56,188 nucleotides of DNA from a virus: IMG/VR virus record IMGVR_UViG_3300030329_001842, positions 1 to 56,188 of that record; one strand, given 5' to 3'. Below the pieces are notes generated by a model. It was not told where the DNA came from. It worked only from the letters and a program-made list of their open reading frames with translations, and did no database searches. Of the stretch, positions 23,731 to 33,900 are shown piece by piece (the first letter of the stretch is position 1; each line of letters starts with the position of its first letter). Both the position numbers and the translations under genes were made by a program.

Positions 23731-25835
23731 TGGCTAAGAGAAGTGTTCAACTTACACCAGTAAAGAAAACACATAGTTTTGGTAGAAAGACTAAAGACGG
23801 AACATCTAAGGGTGTTTTCGGAAGTCGTAAATGGGCAGAGTTTAGTGGAGTCGGAAAAGGTCCTTTAGTCCAAAGATTTAGACATGAAACTTTTCAGGAA
23901 CAAGCATATAGAGAAGGTGGTAGTCGTACTGGCAAAGGTGTACAAGTTAAAAAAGCAGAACTCCAACCCGGTGAAGAATTTGACCCACAGAAACACTTTC
24001 CACAAGCACCTATGCCTGTTGATAAGGTTGCAGCGTCACCCGGTGCTATATTTACATTAACAGGAGGTTTTTATCCTACCTTCACAGATGACTTTGCAAA
24101 TATGGATAGATATTATAAACAATATGCAGCAGGAATGATTCTAGTTCAAGAATCTTTAACAATGCAAGGTCCCGGAGCTACCTTTTTGCGTGGTAACCAT
24201 GTATGGTATAACTATGCGAAAGATTATATTCCTGAATTAAAAAAAATAGTTGCAGAGATACCCAGCGAACTTAATCTAAAGAAGAAAACTTTAGTAGATG
24301 ATGAACACAGTGATTATTTAGATATAATGATGTCATATTTAAATGGTATAGAACATTACTCTAGAAATTTGTTAACATCGTGGAGAGAAGCCATGGGAAC
24401 ACATATGGCAAAAACGGCGACATTAGTATCTGATAAAGATTATGAAGATACAGCAGACGCAAGGAATGCACAACAAGCGCCTGAAGAAGCTATACCAAAC
24501 TTATTAGAACAACTTTTAGGTCCTGATGTATTTAACGCTTTGACAGGTGATGACGCTGAAATGGTAACATATGGCGGTGCACACTCTATAGATATAATGT
24601 TTCGGTTTGGTGAAAAACTATATGTTATTGATGTTACACAATCGGATATAGCTAAAGGTTCTACTCACACTTCTATTGGAACGTTTAAACAATTAACAGC
24701 ACAAGAAAAGCAAGATTTCGAAGGAACTTTAGACGAAGCTAGAGAAGATAAAATAAGAAAACATTTTGAATACTCAAGAGATAGTATAAACATGTTAATA
24801 CAAGATATCCACGGGGTATTAAAACAGGCAGGTTATACGGGTTTACAAAATGAAGGTGAGATGAGAAAGGCTTTACAAAAAATGCAAAAGGAAGAGAAAG
24901 GTTTTGTAAGGGCCGATACAGGTAAAGCTGGAGAAGGACTCAGAGGTTCAGATATTGAAAAGACTATAAGAAAATTTAACGGTGAATATAATAATCTATT
25001 AGCATCTGGTGCTAAAAGATTAGCAATTAAAGAAACCTTTGAAGCAGTTATGCACATTCTCGGTGGTACATTCCAAGCTACCGATGATTTTCATGATATA
25101 ATGGTAGTAAGTTTAGACCCTAATGAAAAATGGTTAGTTGGACCTAATTGGAGTTTATCACACAGCGGAAAATTCCCTCAATTAATATTAAAAGACGTAA
25201 TGTTTAATATAGACCATAACTTTTATATGGACTGGTTTATGAAAACACATTTATTTGGATTGAAAGATGATGAAGGAAAAGCAGTTTTTGATGATGCAAT
25301 GAGAATACAAATTATAGAAGCAGCTAACGCGTTATGGAATAGAGATTCGATGTATGTTGTAGGTGAAGGAATAACTACTGGACAAATTACAACATCAGCT
25401 GAAGCACTACCTACTATGGCAGGTTATCAAGTGGCTGGTGGAGCTGTGGTTTTTGAACCAAGTACATTAAATGAAGATTTAGCAGAAGCCTTACAAGAAG
25501 TTATAGATGAATCTGTAAATAACCCAAGTTCTTTTGGAGGTAAGACACAAGAAGTTTTACAAAAAGGAATGATTGAGGCATCAAGATTTAGTGCACAATG
25601 GAATAGAGGTTCTATAGGTAGTCAAACAATGTTAGGTATGGCGCAAAATGATATAGGTTCTGAATATGAAACTCTTATGGAAGGTATGCATGATGCTATG
25701 CAAGCAGATGACCCTGATAAATACATACCTATGAATAAACTTTTACGTAGTAAAACATGGGTAGCCCCTTATATTGGTGTACATTATCAAGGTGGACGTT
25801 CTCAAAAGGTAGAAACGATGCTTGGTGCATACTAA
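23730..25835 (+). CDS. Large unknown virion or tail protein, 701 aa
   Basis: The protein starts with a basic tail (MAKRSVQLTPVKKTHSFGRKTK) and is then mixed alpha/beta. I do not recognise a family. Residues around 280-305 (SIDIMFRFGEKLYVIDVTQSD) have the strand-Asp-strand-D-x-T look of restriction-like nuclease cores, but the required Lys is absent, so I do not call a nuclease. It follows a TAATG start-stop overlap with the tail-terminator candidate and ends just before a promoter. It could be a neck-passage or injected protein. Confidence 0.55.
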   Translation: MAKRSVQLTPVKKTHSFGRKTKDGTSKGVFGSRKWAEFSGVGKGPLVQRFRHETFQEQAYREGGSRTGKGVQVKKAELQPGEEFDPQKHFPQAPMPVDKVAASPGAIFTLTGGFYPTFTDDFANMDRYYKQYAAGMILVQESLTMQGPGATFLRGNHVWYNYAKDYIPELKKIVAEIPSELNLKKKTLVDDEHSDYLDIMMSYLNGIEHYSRNLLTSWREAMGTHMAKTATLVSDKDYEDTADARNAQQAPEEAIPNLLEQLLGPDVFNALTGDDAEMVTYGGAHSIDIMFRFGEKLYVIDVTQSDIAKGSTHTSIGTFKQLTAQEKQDFEGTLDEAREDKIRKHFEYSRDSINMLIQDIHGVLKQAGYTGLQNEGEMRKALQKMQKEEKGFVRADTGKAGEGLRGSDIEKTIRKFNGEYNNLLASGAKRLAIKETFEAVMHILGGTFQATDDFHDIMVVSLDPNEKWLVGPNWSLSHSGKFPQLILKDVMFNIDHNFYMDWFMKTHLFGLKDDEGKAVFDDAMRIQIIEAANALWNRDSMYVVGEGITTGQITTSAEALPTMAGYQVAGGAVVFEPSTLNEDLAEALQEVIDESVNNPSSFGGKTQEVLQKGMIEASRFSAQWNRGSIGSQTMLGMAQNDIGSEYETLMEGMHDAMQADDPDKYIPMNKLLRSKTWVAPYIGVHYQGGRSQKVETMLGAY

Positions 25836-25839
25836 ATTA

Positions 25840-25856
25840 GCGAAAGCTTTATATAC
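25840..25856 (+). promoter_or_regulatory. Promoter GCGAAAGCTTTATATA before tail tube genes
   Basis: This is a perfect copy of the recurrent promoter word. Here the ATG (25912) is about 60 bases downstream, so the transcript has a leader of about 35 bases with a TAGGAGT ribosome-binding site and a small palindrome (CGTTCGACGGAACG). Confidence 0.85.
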
Positions 25857-25911
25857 TACCGTCTGCTATTAGTATATACATACGTTCGACGGAACGTAGG
25901 AGTAACAAAGT

Positions 25912-26637
25912 ATGGCATACTATTTAGGCAGAGATTTAGATTTCGCCCTTACGACAGAAAACGTAAGTTATGGGATTATTGCAGCTCAGGCAGCTAATGT
26001 AGGAGAGCAGATTGCAGAATTGAGAGATTTTGCAAATGCTTCTTCTATAACAAACTGGGATGAATCTGCAATGACAGGAGGAGCAGCAGGTGCTCTTTTT
26101 GCTGGACCAAAAAAACAGACCTCTAACACTGTATTTGGAGACATGAGTGCTTCAATCGGTAGTGGGACTGAAGATTGGAACAACAGACCAGCAAACTTAA
26201 CTTCAGTTGATTTGTCAGTAAGTACACAAGACGAAGATGTTCAATTTATTGGACAAAGAAACGTCTTAAAGGCAGAAGTAAAGAAAGAAAACAGCGTAAC
26301 TATCACTCGTAAGAAATCAAACGAGGTATGGAACGTAGCATATAACGCAGCAAGATTTGGTGTATCTGAAACACCAACAGGAGACAGTTCAGTAGGAGAC
26401 GGTAAATATCAACCCGATTTTACAGGATATGGATATAGAGTTTATATTCAACTAGCAAGTGGAGCATCAGGAGAAACTTTGATTTTACCTAATTGCTGTA
26501 TCACAGATTATTCAGTAACTGTATCCCCAGACGCTTCTCAGGAAGAATCATTAACTTTCATGAGTTATGTAAACCCAATTATTATAACAGGTGCAGCTAG
26601 CACAGACCAAATTGGCGATGCAACAGGAGGACTATAG
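25912..26637 (+). CDS. Tail tube protein, paralogue 1
   Basis: The 241-residue protein starts MAYYLGRDLDFALTTE and shares a clear pattern with the next gene: VDLSVSTQDEDVQFIGQRN, SVTITRKKSNEVWN, GYRVYIQLASG, and a C-terminal EESLTFMSYVNPIIITG. The size, beta-rich nature and place before the tail-assembly chaperones and tape measure indicate a tail tube or major tail protein. It abuts the paralogue with no spacer. Confidence 0.78.
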   Translation: MAYYLGRDLDFALTTENVSYGIIAAQAANVGEQIAELRDFANASSITNWDESAMTGGAAGALFAGPKKQTSNTVFGDMSASIGSGTEDWNNRPANLTSVDLSVSTQDEDVQFIGQRNVLKAEVKKENSVTITRKKSNEVWNVAYNAARFGVSETPTGDSSVGDGKYQPDFTGYGYRVYIQLASGASGETLILPNCCITDYSVTVSPDASQEESLTFMSYVNPIIITGAASTDQIGDATGGL

Positions 26638-27360
26638 ATGGCTTATTATACAGGAACAGACGTAAAAGTATGGATTCAAACAGAACACGCATCAAGAGGA
26701 ATCCAAGTTAACTCAAATCAATTAGAACAGGTTGACAACTCTGGTGATGCTTATGACCAAGTAGAAATATTCGGACGCAACCTTGTAGGTAAGTCAGGAT
26801 ATAACTTACCAGATATCACTGGTGTCGATATAACCCAAGGTGCACAGGATGAAGAAATATCTTATTTCGGAACTAAAACACCCGGTAAAATCGAAACTAA
26901 AGCAGATATGAGTGTAACACTAACCAGAAAGAAGAGTGATAAATTATGGTCTACTCTAGCACAAGGTGACACCGCATCAGGAAAAAGTTTCGGTAGTGGT
27001 GGACACGGTGGAAGATGGGGATTAACCCTTAATTCCGGTGGTAGTGGAGCAGCTGATATGGTTCTAAATGATGGAACTGTAGACCCTAAAGGTGCAAAAG
27101 ATGAATCTGGAAATCAATCTTATGGTTTCAGAGTGGCTATTCAATTAAAAGCAGCCTCATCTGGAAATTCAGACGGTGCTGTTCTATTACTTAGAAACTG
27201 TACCATGGGACAATATACCACAACCATGAGTAATGATACTGCTAACGAAGAAACAATTGAGTTTGTTTCTATGGTTAAACCATTAATACTAAACGGAAAA
27301 ATACACACTGATGGCTACTTTGACGCAGGTCAAGATGCTACAGCCGCAGCGGATATGTGA
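26638..27360 (+). CDS. Tail tube protein, paralogue 2
   Basis: The 240-residue protein (MAYYTGTDVKVWIQTE) aligns along its whole length with the preceding gene: VDITQGAQDEEISYFGTKT, SVTLTRKKSDKLWS, GFRVAIQLKAA, and EETIEFVSMVKPLILNG. One of the two may form the tube and the other a specialised ring or initiator, or the tube may be heteromeric. The start is immediately after the TAG of paralogue 1. Confidence 0.78.
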   Translation: MAYYTGTDVKVWIQTEHASRGIQVNSNQLEQVDNSGDAYDQVEIFGRNLVGKSGYNLPDITGVDITQGAQDEEISYFGTKTPGKIETKADMSVTLTRKKSDKLWSTLAQGDTASGKSFGSGGHGGRWGLTLNSGGSGAADMVLNDGTVDPKGAKDESGNQSYGFRVAIQLKAASSGNSDGAVLLLRNCTMGQYTTTMSNDTANEETIEFVSMVKPLILNGKIHTDGYFDAGQDATAAADM

Positions 27361-27368
27361 GGTGAATA

Positions 27369-27524
27369 ATGGCTAAAGAAGAAAAAAAATCTGAAGAAAA
27401 GAAGGTTGAAGAACCTGTCGAAGAAAAGGTTTTAAATCGTCTCTATGTAGATGGAGATGGTAAAAAGTACACTTGGACCATGAAGAGTGGTGCAACTGAA
27501 CCAATTAAGATATATTATAAATAA
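27369..27524 (+). CDS. Small charged protein, 51 aa
   Basis: The protein begins MAKEEKKSEEKKVEEPVEEKV, a Lys/Glu-rich tail, followed by a short beta-like segment (LNRLYVDGDGKKYTWTMKSGATEPIKIYYK). GGTGA precedes the ATG. The 60-aa minus-strand ORF at 43781 has the same style (Lys/Glu tail, then a short Trp-containing segment). The function is unknown; it sits between the tube genes and the tail chaperones. Confidence 0.6.
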   Translation: MAKEEKKSEEKKVEEPVEEKVLNRLYVDGDGKKYTWTMKSGATEPIKIYYK

Positions 27525-27540
27525 TCTTAATTAAACAAAT

Positions 27541-27563
27541 TATGGGGGTGAAATTCCCCCATA
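27541..27563 (+). terminator. Hairpin between tail tube and chaperone genes
   Basis: TATGGGGG (27541-27548) pairs with CCCCCATA (27556-27563) over 8 bp with a 7-base loop. It is followed after 6 bases by the AAGGAG of the chaperone gene. It probably lowers expression of the downstream chaperones relative to the abundant tube proteins. Confidence 0.55.
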
Positions 27564-27584
27564 CAATATAAAGGAGAAAAAGAA

Positions 27585-27929
27585 ATGTCAGAAATATGGA
27601 CAATAGAAGAATTGAAATCGTTAACTACAGAAGTTCAAACTAAAGATATTGAATACCGTGGTAAGACCCTAACAATACAATGGTGTGAGTTAACAGAAGC
27701 AGAAGAACCAAAAATGAACCTCCCTGATGATGAAGCAGGAGAGGAAGAAAAAAACAAAGCATACCAGAAAATTGGTGTTGCTAAAGTTTTGGCTATGATA
27801 GAGAAAGCAAATGAAATGAATCCAGAAGGTAAGACTTTAGATTCAGATGCTTGGGAACATCTACCATCCACTTTGAGATACAACTTAAGTGCAGTCGTTC
27901 TTGGTGGTGACACGAAGTCGGATTTTTAG
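27585..27929 (+). CDS. Tail assembly chaperone, upstream frame
   Basis: This 114-residue acidic protein (MSEIWTIEELKSLTTEVQTKDIEYRGKTLTIQWCELTEAEEP) sits directly before a frameshifted ORF and the tape measure gene, the standard place of the gpG/gpGT-type chaperones. The N-terminal strand region is like other chaperones. It terminates at TAG 27927-27929, just where a slippery run and stem-loop allow a shift into the downstream frame. It would coat the tape measure protein during tail assembly. Confidence 0.8.
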   Translation: MSEIWTIEELKSLTTEVQTKDIEYRGKTLTIQWCELTEAEEPKMNLPDDEAGEEEKNKAYQKIGVAKVLAMIEKANEMNPEGKTLDSDAWEHLPSTLRYNLSAVVLGGDTKSDF

Positions 27930-28231
27930 ATTGGGCGGAAAACGCCCACGAGTTAGTGAATCTTTGGATTCCTCTGATGGAAAAACTCAATATGAGTTGG
28001 TCCGAAATAAAGCAAACGCCCCGTCATGAATTACAAATGTTGTTAACAGGTTTAAGTAACTACAACATATTACATTCTTTTGATGGATATGATTCAGATG
28101 ATGTAAGTCAGTTAGCTAAGGATAAACCTAAAGTTAGACAAGATTATAATAAATATAGGGCAATGCAAGATAGGTTCGGAAAAAAGAAAAAACCTGTCGC
28201 TTTTAGCGATTTGGTAGGCGGAACAAAATAA
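27585..28231 (+). CDS. Tail assembly chaperone, -1 frameshift fusion (215 aa)
   Basis: The product is read from the same ATG, with a -1 shift at the five-T run 27923-27927 (codons GAT TTT then TTA GAT TGG), giving 114 plus 101 residues. The downstream frame (LDWAENAHELVNLWIPLMEKLNMSWSEIKQTPRHELQMLL) has no ATG and no ribosome-binding site near its beginning; the only early start is a GTG at 27956, which would remove conserved-looking residues. It ends with a basic segment (RFGKKKKPVAFSDLVGGTK). Long and short chaperones made in a fixed ratio are the rule in long-tailed phages. Confidence 0.8.
27923..27948 (+). promoter_or_regulatory. -1 programmed frameshift element
   Basis: Five Ts (27923-27927) lie across the codon boundary GAT-TTT-TAG, so a Phe tRNA on TTT can slip back one base and re-pair perfectly while TAG waits in the A site. 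After a 4-base spacer a GC-rich stem TGGGCG/CGCCCA (27932-27937 with 27943-27948, loop GAAAA) follows. This is a complete slip site, spacer and stimulator arrangement. Confidence 0.82.
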
Positions 28232-28232
28232 A

Positions 28233-30956
28233 ATGGCAAGTTTAACGGGTCTAGCATTCCAGATTGATTTCCTCGTAGGCCGAGGTTCGAGAAGGAACGC
28301 GGTTAGCACCGTTAAAGACACCATTGACCAAATTAACTTAGTTGCTAAACAAGGTGCAACAAAAGCTTCTGCTGATAGAAGAACAAAATTAGAAAGAGAT
28401 TTAAATGAATTAGGCGAAATTTCTTCACAGTCTACCAATAAACTTATGGCAGGACGTGAAGCAGCCGCTAAATCTATGGCTTCAAGAGTTGCAAAGACAG
28501 CGTCAGCTATGACTAGGAAAGCTAAGACTGATACTAGTGGTTTAGATGAAGTAGGTAAGAAAACCAAGTCTGTAGCAAATCAAATGAAACAAGCATTTAG
28601 AGGATTAAATGCTGAACTTAAAGATAGAGGAATAACACAATTAGCTGGTACAGGATTTGGTTCTTATAAAACTACCATGGATTATGCAAGTAGGGAAAGA
28701 GAAGAAAGAGAACAGATATTAGCTATTGAACAACAAATAGTTAATTCTAAAAAGGCAGCTGGTAAAGAAACTGAAGCAGAAGTCAGAATGTTACAATTAA
28801 TGAAGGACTTTGAAGCTGAACTTTTAGCTTTAGAAAAAGAAGATAAAGCTACTCAAGCAGAAATTAATAAACTTCAGAAACAGTATATGAAAGATTTCTA
28901 TGAGTTAGAACGTGCAGAAGCAGCTCATATTAGAGAAACTATACAATTAAGGAGAGAAGCAGGAGACCAGATTAGTAGAATGACAGACCAAATTGGTACA
29001 TCATTACGTAATGCCTTTGTTTATTCCACTGCTGCTGTCGCTGCTTTCTATTATAAGTTAAACGATGTTCTTACTACATTTAAAGATTTTGAAAATGAAT
29101 TGATTAATGCTCAATCTATTTTCCAAACAACACAAGAAACATTATTCGGATTATCAGACCAAATTGCAACTTTTGGATTACAATATGGTATTGAATTACA
29201 AAATGCAACAACTGGTCTTTATCAACTTGCTTCGGCAGGTTTAAGCGCTAATGATTCAGCTGAAGTATTAAATAACACACTTTTACTATCTATGGCTGTT
29301 CAAGGAGACCATAATACCATTTCTAAGTTAACTACACAGACTATTTTTGGTTTTGGTATGGAAATGTCTCAGAGTTCTGAACTTGTAGATAAGTTTGCAC
29401 ACGCTATTAACAAGTCTTTAATTGAATACCAAGATTTAGCTAGTGCTGTTAAGTTCGCTATGCCTTTCTTCGTATCCACAGGCCAGAGCGTAGACCAATT
29501 ACTAGGTTCTTTGCAAGTATTAACTAACCGTGCTTTAGAAGCAGGTATTGCAGGTCGTGGTTTAAGACAGGCTTTAGCAGAGTTCGCTGAAGGAGCAGAA
29601 GATAATACAAGAGCATTTAGAAAGATGGGTATTGAAATTGTCAATACTGACGGTACCTTCAAACAACTAACAGAGATAGCACGTGATTTCCACGATACTT
29701 TCGGTGCTACATCTACAGACGTAGAATTAATGACCACATTGTTAGACGACTTAAACGTCCGTGGTGCTACAGCGTTTGTTCACTTAGTACAAAACGTAGA
29801 TGAATTTGAAGGAGCTGTTAATGACCTTCAAAATTCTGCGGGGTCAGCGGCAGAAATGGCAGAGATACAACAACAATCTTTAACTAATCAAATACAAATT
29901 CTTAAAAACGCACTATTGGCTCCATTTATCATTGGCGACGAGATTGGTAAAGCCCATGGTTATATAAATGAATTTCATATGACATTACATAACATGATTC
30001 AAACATTCTCTGATTTGATATATGTTGTATTGCCTGATGGTACTTGGCAGCTTACTGAACTAGGTCAAGGTTTGAAAACCTTTGTTATAGAGGCTTTTAA
30101 ACAATTAACAGTTTTACTTAAAGGAGGAATGAATCTATTCAAAGATATGGGTAAGCATGTTCAAACTGCTACTGGATTCTTTAATATGATATTAGTTCCT
30201 TTAAAGATAGTTGTTGGTCTTATGGACTTCTTAGGTACTGCTGGTATGCAATTTGTACTTACGATGAGATTATTAAATAATGTTTTACCAGTGTCTACAG
30301 CAATGCTTTGGGCAAACACAGCAGCTGAAATTGCTTCTATGGAAGCTACAATGGCAGATACTACAGCAATACAAATGAAAAAGACAGCATTAATGGGAAT
30401 GATAGTGGCTCAGACCGCGGCTTTCGTAGGTATGGGTTTTATGGCTTATGCTACTATACAGATGGCTAAAGGTAATGAAGGATTAGCAACGACCTTTTCT
30501 GTATTAGGTGGTGCAATATTTGGTGTAGCAGTGGCTACGCAAGCGTTAAAAGCTGCTGGAATGGGCGGTCCAGCTGCATTCTTTACAGCAGCAGCAGCCG
30601 GTGCAGTAGCTGGTTACGCTTATATGAGATTAATGAAAGATATGATGGCAGCACCAGTATTACCAGAAGTTGAACCATTGGATTTATCAGGATTTGGTGC
30701 TCAAACAGATGAAACATTTGATACAGGTGGAAGAATTCCTATGTATGATACAGGTGGTAGACCTAACCATAGGGCAGTTATGGTAGAACCCGGAGAATCA
30801 ATTATATCAAAAACAATGAACATGGCTGACAGTATGGGTAACGAACAAATTAAGATAGTAATCGAAGGTGATGTTTATGATGGGGATAATTTTGCAGAAA
30901 AAGTGGCAGAAGCTTTACCAGCTTCATTACGATTACAATCAAGGAGAGGATATTAA
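28233..30956 (+). CDS. Tail tape measure protein
   Basis: The 907-residue protein determines tail length and is threaded through the tail tube. It has the TP901-type core (FENELINAQSIFQTTQETLFGLSDQIATFGLQYGIELQNATTGLYQLASAGLSANDSAEVLNNTLLLSMAV), a typical RGLRQALAEFAEG segment, coiled coils in the N-terminal third, several hydrophobic segments at about 600-840 and a C-terminal GGRIPMYDTGG repeat followed by AVMVEPGESIISK, a recurrent tape-measure tail motif. It follows the frameshifted chaperones directly. The length would correspond to a tail of moderate size. Confidence 0.92.
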   Translation: MASLTGLAFQIDFLVGRGSRRNAVSTVKDTIDQINLVAKQGATKASADRRTKLERDLNELGEISSQSTNKLMAGREAAAKSMASRVAKTASAMTRKAKTDTSGLDEVGKKTKSVANQMKQAFRGLNAELKDRGITQLAGTGFGSYKTTMDYASREREEREQILAIEQQIVNSKKAAGKETEAEVRMLQLMKDFEAELLALEKEDKATQAEINKLQKQYMKDFYELERAEAAHIRETIQLRREAGDQISRMTDQIGTSLRNAFVYSTAAVAAFYYKLNDVLTTFKDFENELINAQSIFQTTQETLFGLSDQIATFGLQYGIELQNATTGLYQLASAGLSANDSAEVLNNTLLLSMAVQGDHNTISKLTTQTIFGFGMEMSQSSELVDKFAHAINKSLIEYQDLASAVKFAMPFFVSTGQSVDQLLGSLQVLTNRALEAGIAGRGLRQALAEFAEGAEDNTRAFRKMGIEIVNTDGTFKQLTEIARDFHDTFGATSTDVELMTTLLDDLNVRGATAFVHLVQNVDEFEGAVNDLQNSAGSAAEMAEIQQQSLTNQIQILKNALLAPFIIGDEIGKAHGYINEFHMTLHNMIQTFSDLIYVVLPDGTWQLTELGQGLKTFVIEAFKQLTVLLKGGMNLFKDMGKHVQTATGFFNMILVPLKIVVGLMDFLGTAGMQFVLTMRLLNNVLPVSTAMLWANTAAEIASMEATMADTTAIQMKKTALMGMIVAQTAAFVGMGFMAYATIQMAKGNEGLATTFSVLGGAIFGVAVATQALKAAGMGGPAAFFTAAAAGAVAGYAYMRLMKDMMAAPVLPEVEPLDLSGFGAQTDETFDTGGRIPMYDTGGRPNHRAVMVEPGESIISKTMNMADSMGNEQIKIVIEGDVYDGDNFAEKVAEALPASLRLQSRRGY

Positions 30957-33900
30957 TGGCATATTTTTATAGATATACAGACGTAGTAAGAAACCCAGAC
31001 GAGGTTTTCGACATGCAATTGAATGGAACTTATGGTGATTTATCAAGTGGTGATTCACCAATAATTAAAGTAAATCCCGGATTTACAGATTCTAATTTAG
31101 CTTTATTCCAATTTCCGATTGCTCCAAAATATAAATTTGGACATGGAGAAATATCAGGATTTAGTATGAAATTTAGAACATTACCAGACGATGTAGACGA
31201 TACATCTAATTTACAAGGTACACAAAAATTCGGTTTATATAACGTTTATTTACACAAAAAAGGAGCAGCCTTTCAAGGAGGTAAAAATGGTAATGTTCAA
31301 CAATTAGGAGAACTTAGTGCCTACTCAATGGCTAACCAATATGCTGCTGATGCTAACGTAAGATGGCAACCTATGGATATGATGGCCTATTTAACATCAA
31401 TGGACGACGCTTTCCCTAATTATAAAGGGTTTTATGAAGATTTTGAAGGAACCTCAGATGTAGATACCACTATTGATGTAACTCAGGGAGCCGTTCGTAA
31501 AAAGGGAGACCCATATATTACATTAGATGTTGCATATGAAAGTGCAGCAAGACAAGCAGCTGGCTCAAGAATGAGTAAATTAGAATTATCTGTCTTCTAT
31601 GGCAGTGATTTTAATGGACAGCGTATTATTAAATTAAAAGAAGATGGTAAAAAGTGGAAACCTCTGAATAAACGAGGTGTAGGAGGTTTGGGTCCAGCAT
31701 GGGGTTCAGCGTTAGGTACTAGCGGCCCGGAAACTCAACTAAGAAATCCGGGGTCAAGGCAAGATACTGATGACAGACTTATAACTGGTGCAGCTACATA
31801 TGGAACTGGAACTACAGCTGGAGCACATGCATTAATGACTACAGGAGGGCGTTCAGCTGGTGGACACGGTCAATTATTAACTAAAGCAGGTGAAGTAGAT
31901 TATAGAGGAAAGGGAGGAAAATCATTTAAACCGGGTTATTATCAAAAAGCTGTTGATAAAGTATTTGGAGGCCAATTAAGAACAGGTACTGCTGCTAATA
32001 CTGGTAAAACAGGTAAGGCAATTAAAGTTGCAAAGTTTGGTGGTAAAAAAGTTCCAGTTGTAGGTGCATTTATTACAGCAGCATTTACTCTGTCTGATGT
32101 TAAGAAAAGAAAATATGACTTAAGAGATGCTGAAGCGAGTGGAGATGCTTCAGGTTTAGCAAGGCCAATGAGAGACCCTGTTTGGTACTCAAAAGCTTCA
32201 TGGAAAAATGCACATGTAGGTGAAAAGAGTATAGAATCACATATTAAATATTCTTATGAGACTGTTTTAAATCCTCTAGAACAAAAAGATTCACAAGCAA
32301 TAACAACTACGTCCTCATGGTGGGACCAAGTAAGAGAAGTAACTGATTACGCTAAAAGTGAAGTTACCACAGATGGTGTAGAAATAGCTTATGTAGGTGG
32401 TGAGGACATGGCAGCAAAATCATCTATAAATTTCCACACAGGTGATTCAATATCAGGACAATCTATGGAAATGAGAGCGTATTGTGATTATGATGCAAAT
32501 CAATTACCAAGAAATCAAGAAGCTATGAATTTTTCTTCTGGAAGAGTTTCAGAACAACAGGACATCTTTGTTTCTAAAAGATTACCAACACCAAAAACAA
32601 TGTTTGCTACTAAAACAGGTGCAACTGGACATATTACAGCAGATGCAGGTAATAGATGGGAATTATCATTAGATTTAAAAGTAGCTAACGGTTGGACACC
32701 ATATACATATGCTTATAATGGTGTTTCTGATTTTCGTAATAGTTTAAGAAGAACTATAGCAATTACCTTCGGTTCACATAAACCAGAAGAAAATCAAACT
32801 TTAGCAGATTATATAGAATCCTTTACAGACGGTAGTGGTAATTATACTGCTGCTAAGAAAATTACTGGCATATATATGATGCCATCTATGGATTTCAGTA
32901 ATGGTGTAGCATCTGATGTACATATAAATCCAATATCAACATATAGTTGGAGCGGTTCTGCTGTAGAAAATACAGCTACATTAGATTGGGGACTTGGCTC
33001 TTTTGCTAACGACCAAATTTTACAAACAAATACAACAAATGGTACGTATGGATGTAAAATATCTACTGGAAAATGGATGAGATTAAAATTTTCTACCACA
33101 CCTCTTGGAGCAGCTGGCGTTATTGCTAATGGTACTGGTAGTGGTGACACTCTAGATGGTAATAGAGCTAAACATCAGGGTAGATTTTGGTTAACAATAC
33201 ATGACCCAGATACTGATGAAGTTGTAGATGTGTCGTCAACTGATGATACAAATGCTGGTTATGGTACAACTTCAAAAGGACCAATAAATTTAACAGCCCC
33301 AAGTGACCCTATTAATGCTTTTGGTAATCAAGCAAGTACTTATAGGTATGCACACAACATAGGATTTCACGATGGTAGAGATGCAGACGGTGCTGGTACA
33401 GGTGCTGGTAACCCAGACGACCATTGTATATGGACTCCTTATTTTACAATATGGGTTTGTAACCATAGATGGAATGTAACAGGTTCTTCATCTTTTGATA
33501 TAGCTAAAAAAGGTAGTAGCAATGGTACAGCTGATAATGTATATAAACATGATGTATTTCAAAAAGCAGCTATTAAATCTGACCAATCAGTAGACCTTCA
33601 TGGATTAGTTCCAGATACTTATTATAAGAATGCTAATTTATCTGATATGAGATTATTAGTAGACCAGATTGCTTTAAAAGGTGTTGAACCAGACGTGGTA
33701 AACTTATCAGTTAATGACCAAAACGTTTCATCAGCTCAGGAAAATATATTTAATAGACATAATTCAAAATTATCAAAATACTATGTTGATGCAGCAACTA
33801 CATCCAATGCTTATTTTTATCAAGATGCTATAGGTACACCTTCTTATAGTACAAAACAGAAAGATATACAACATAAGGTAAACATGCCAACAGTGTTATC

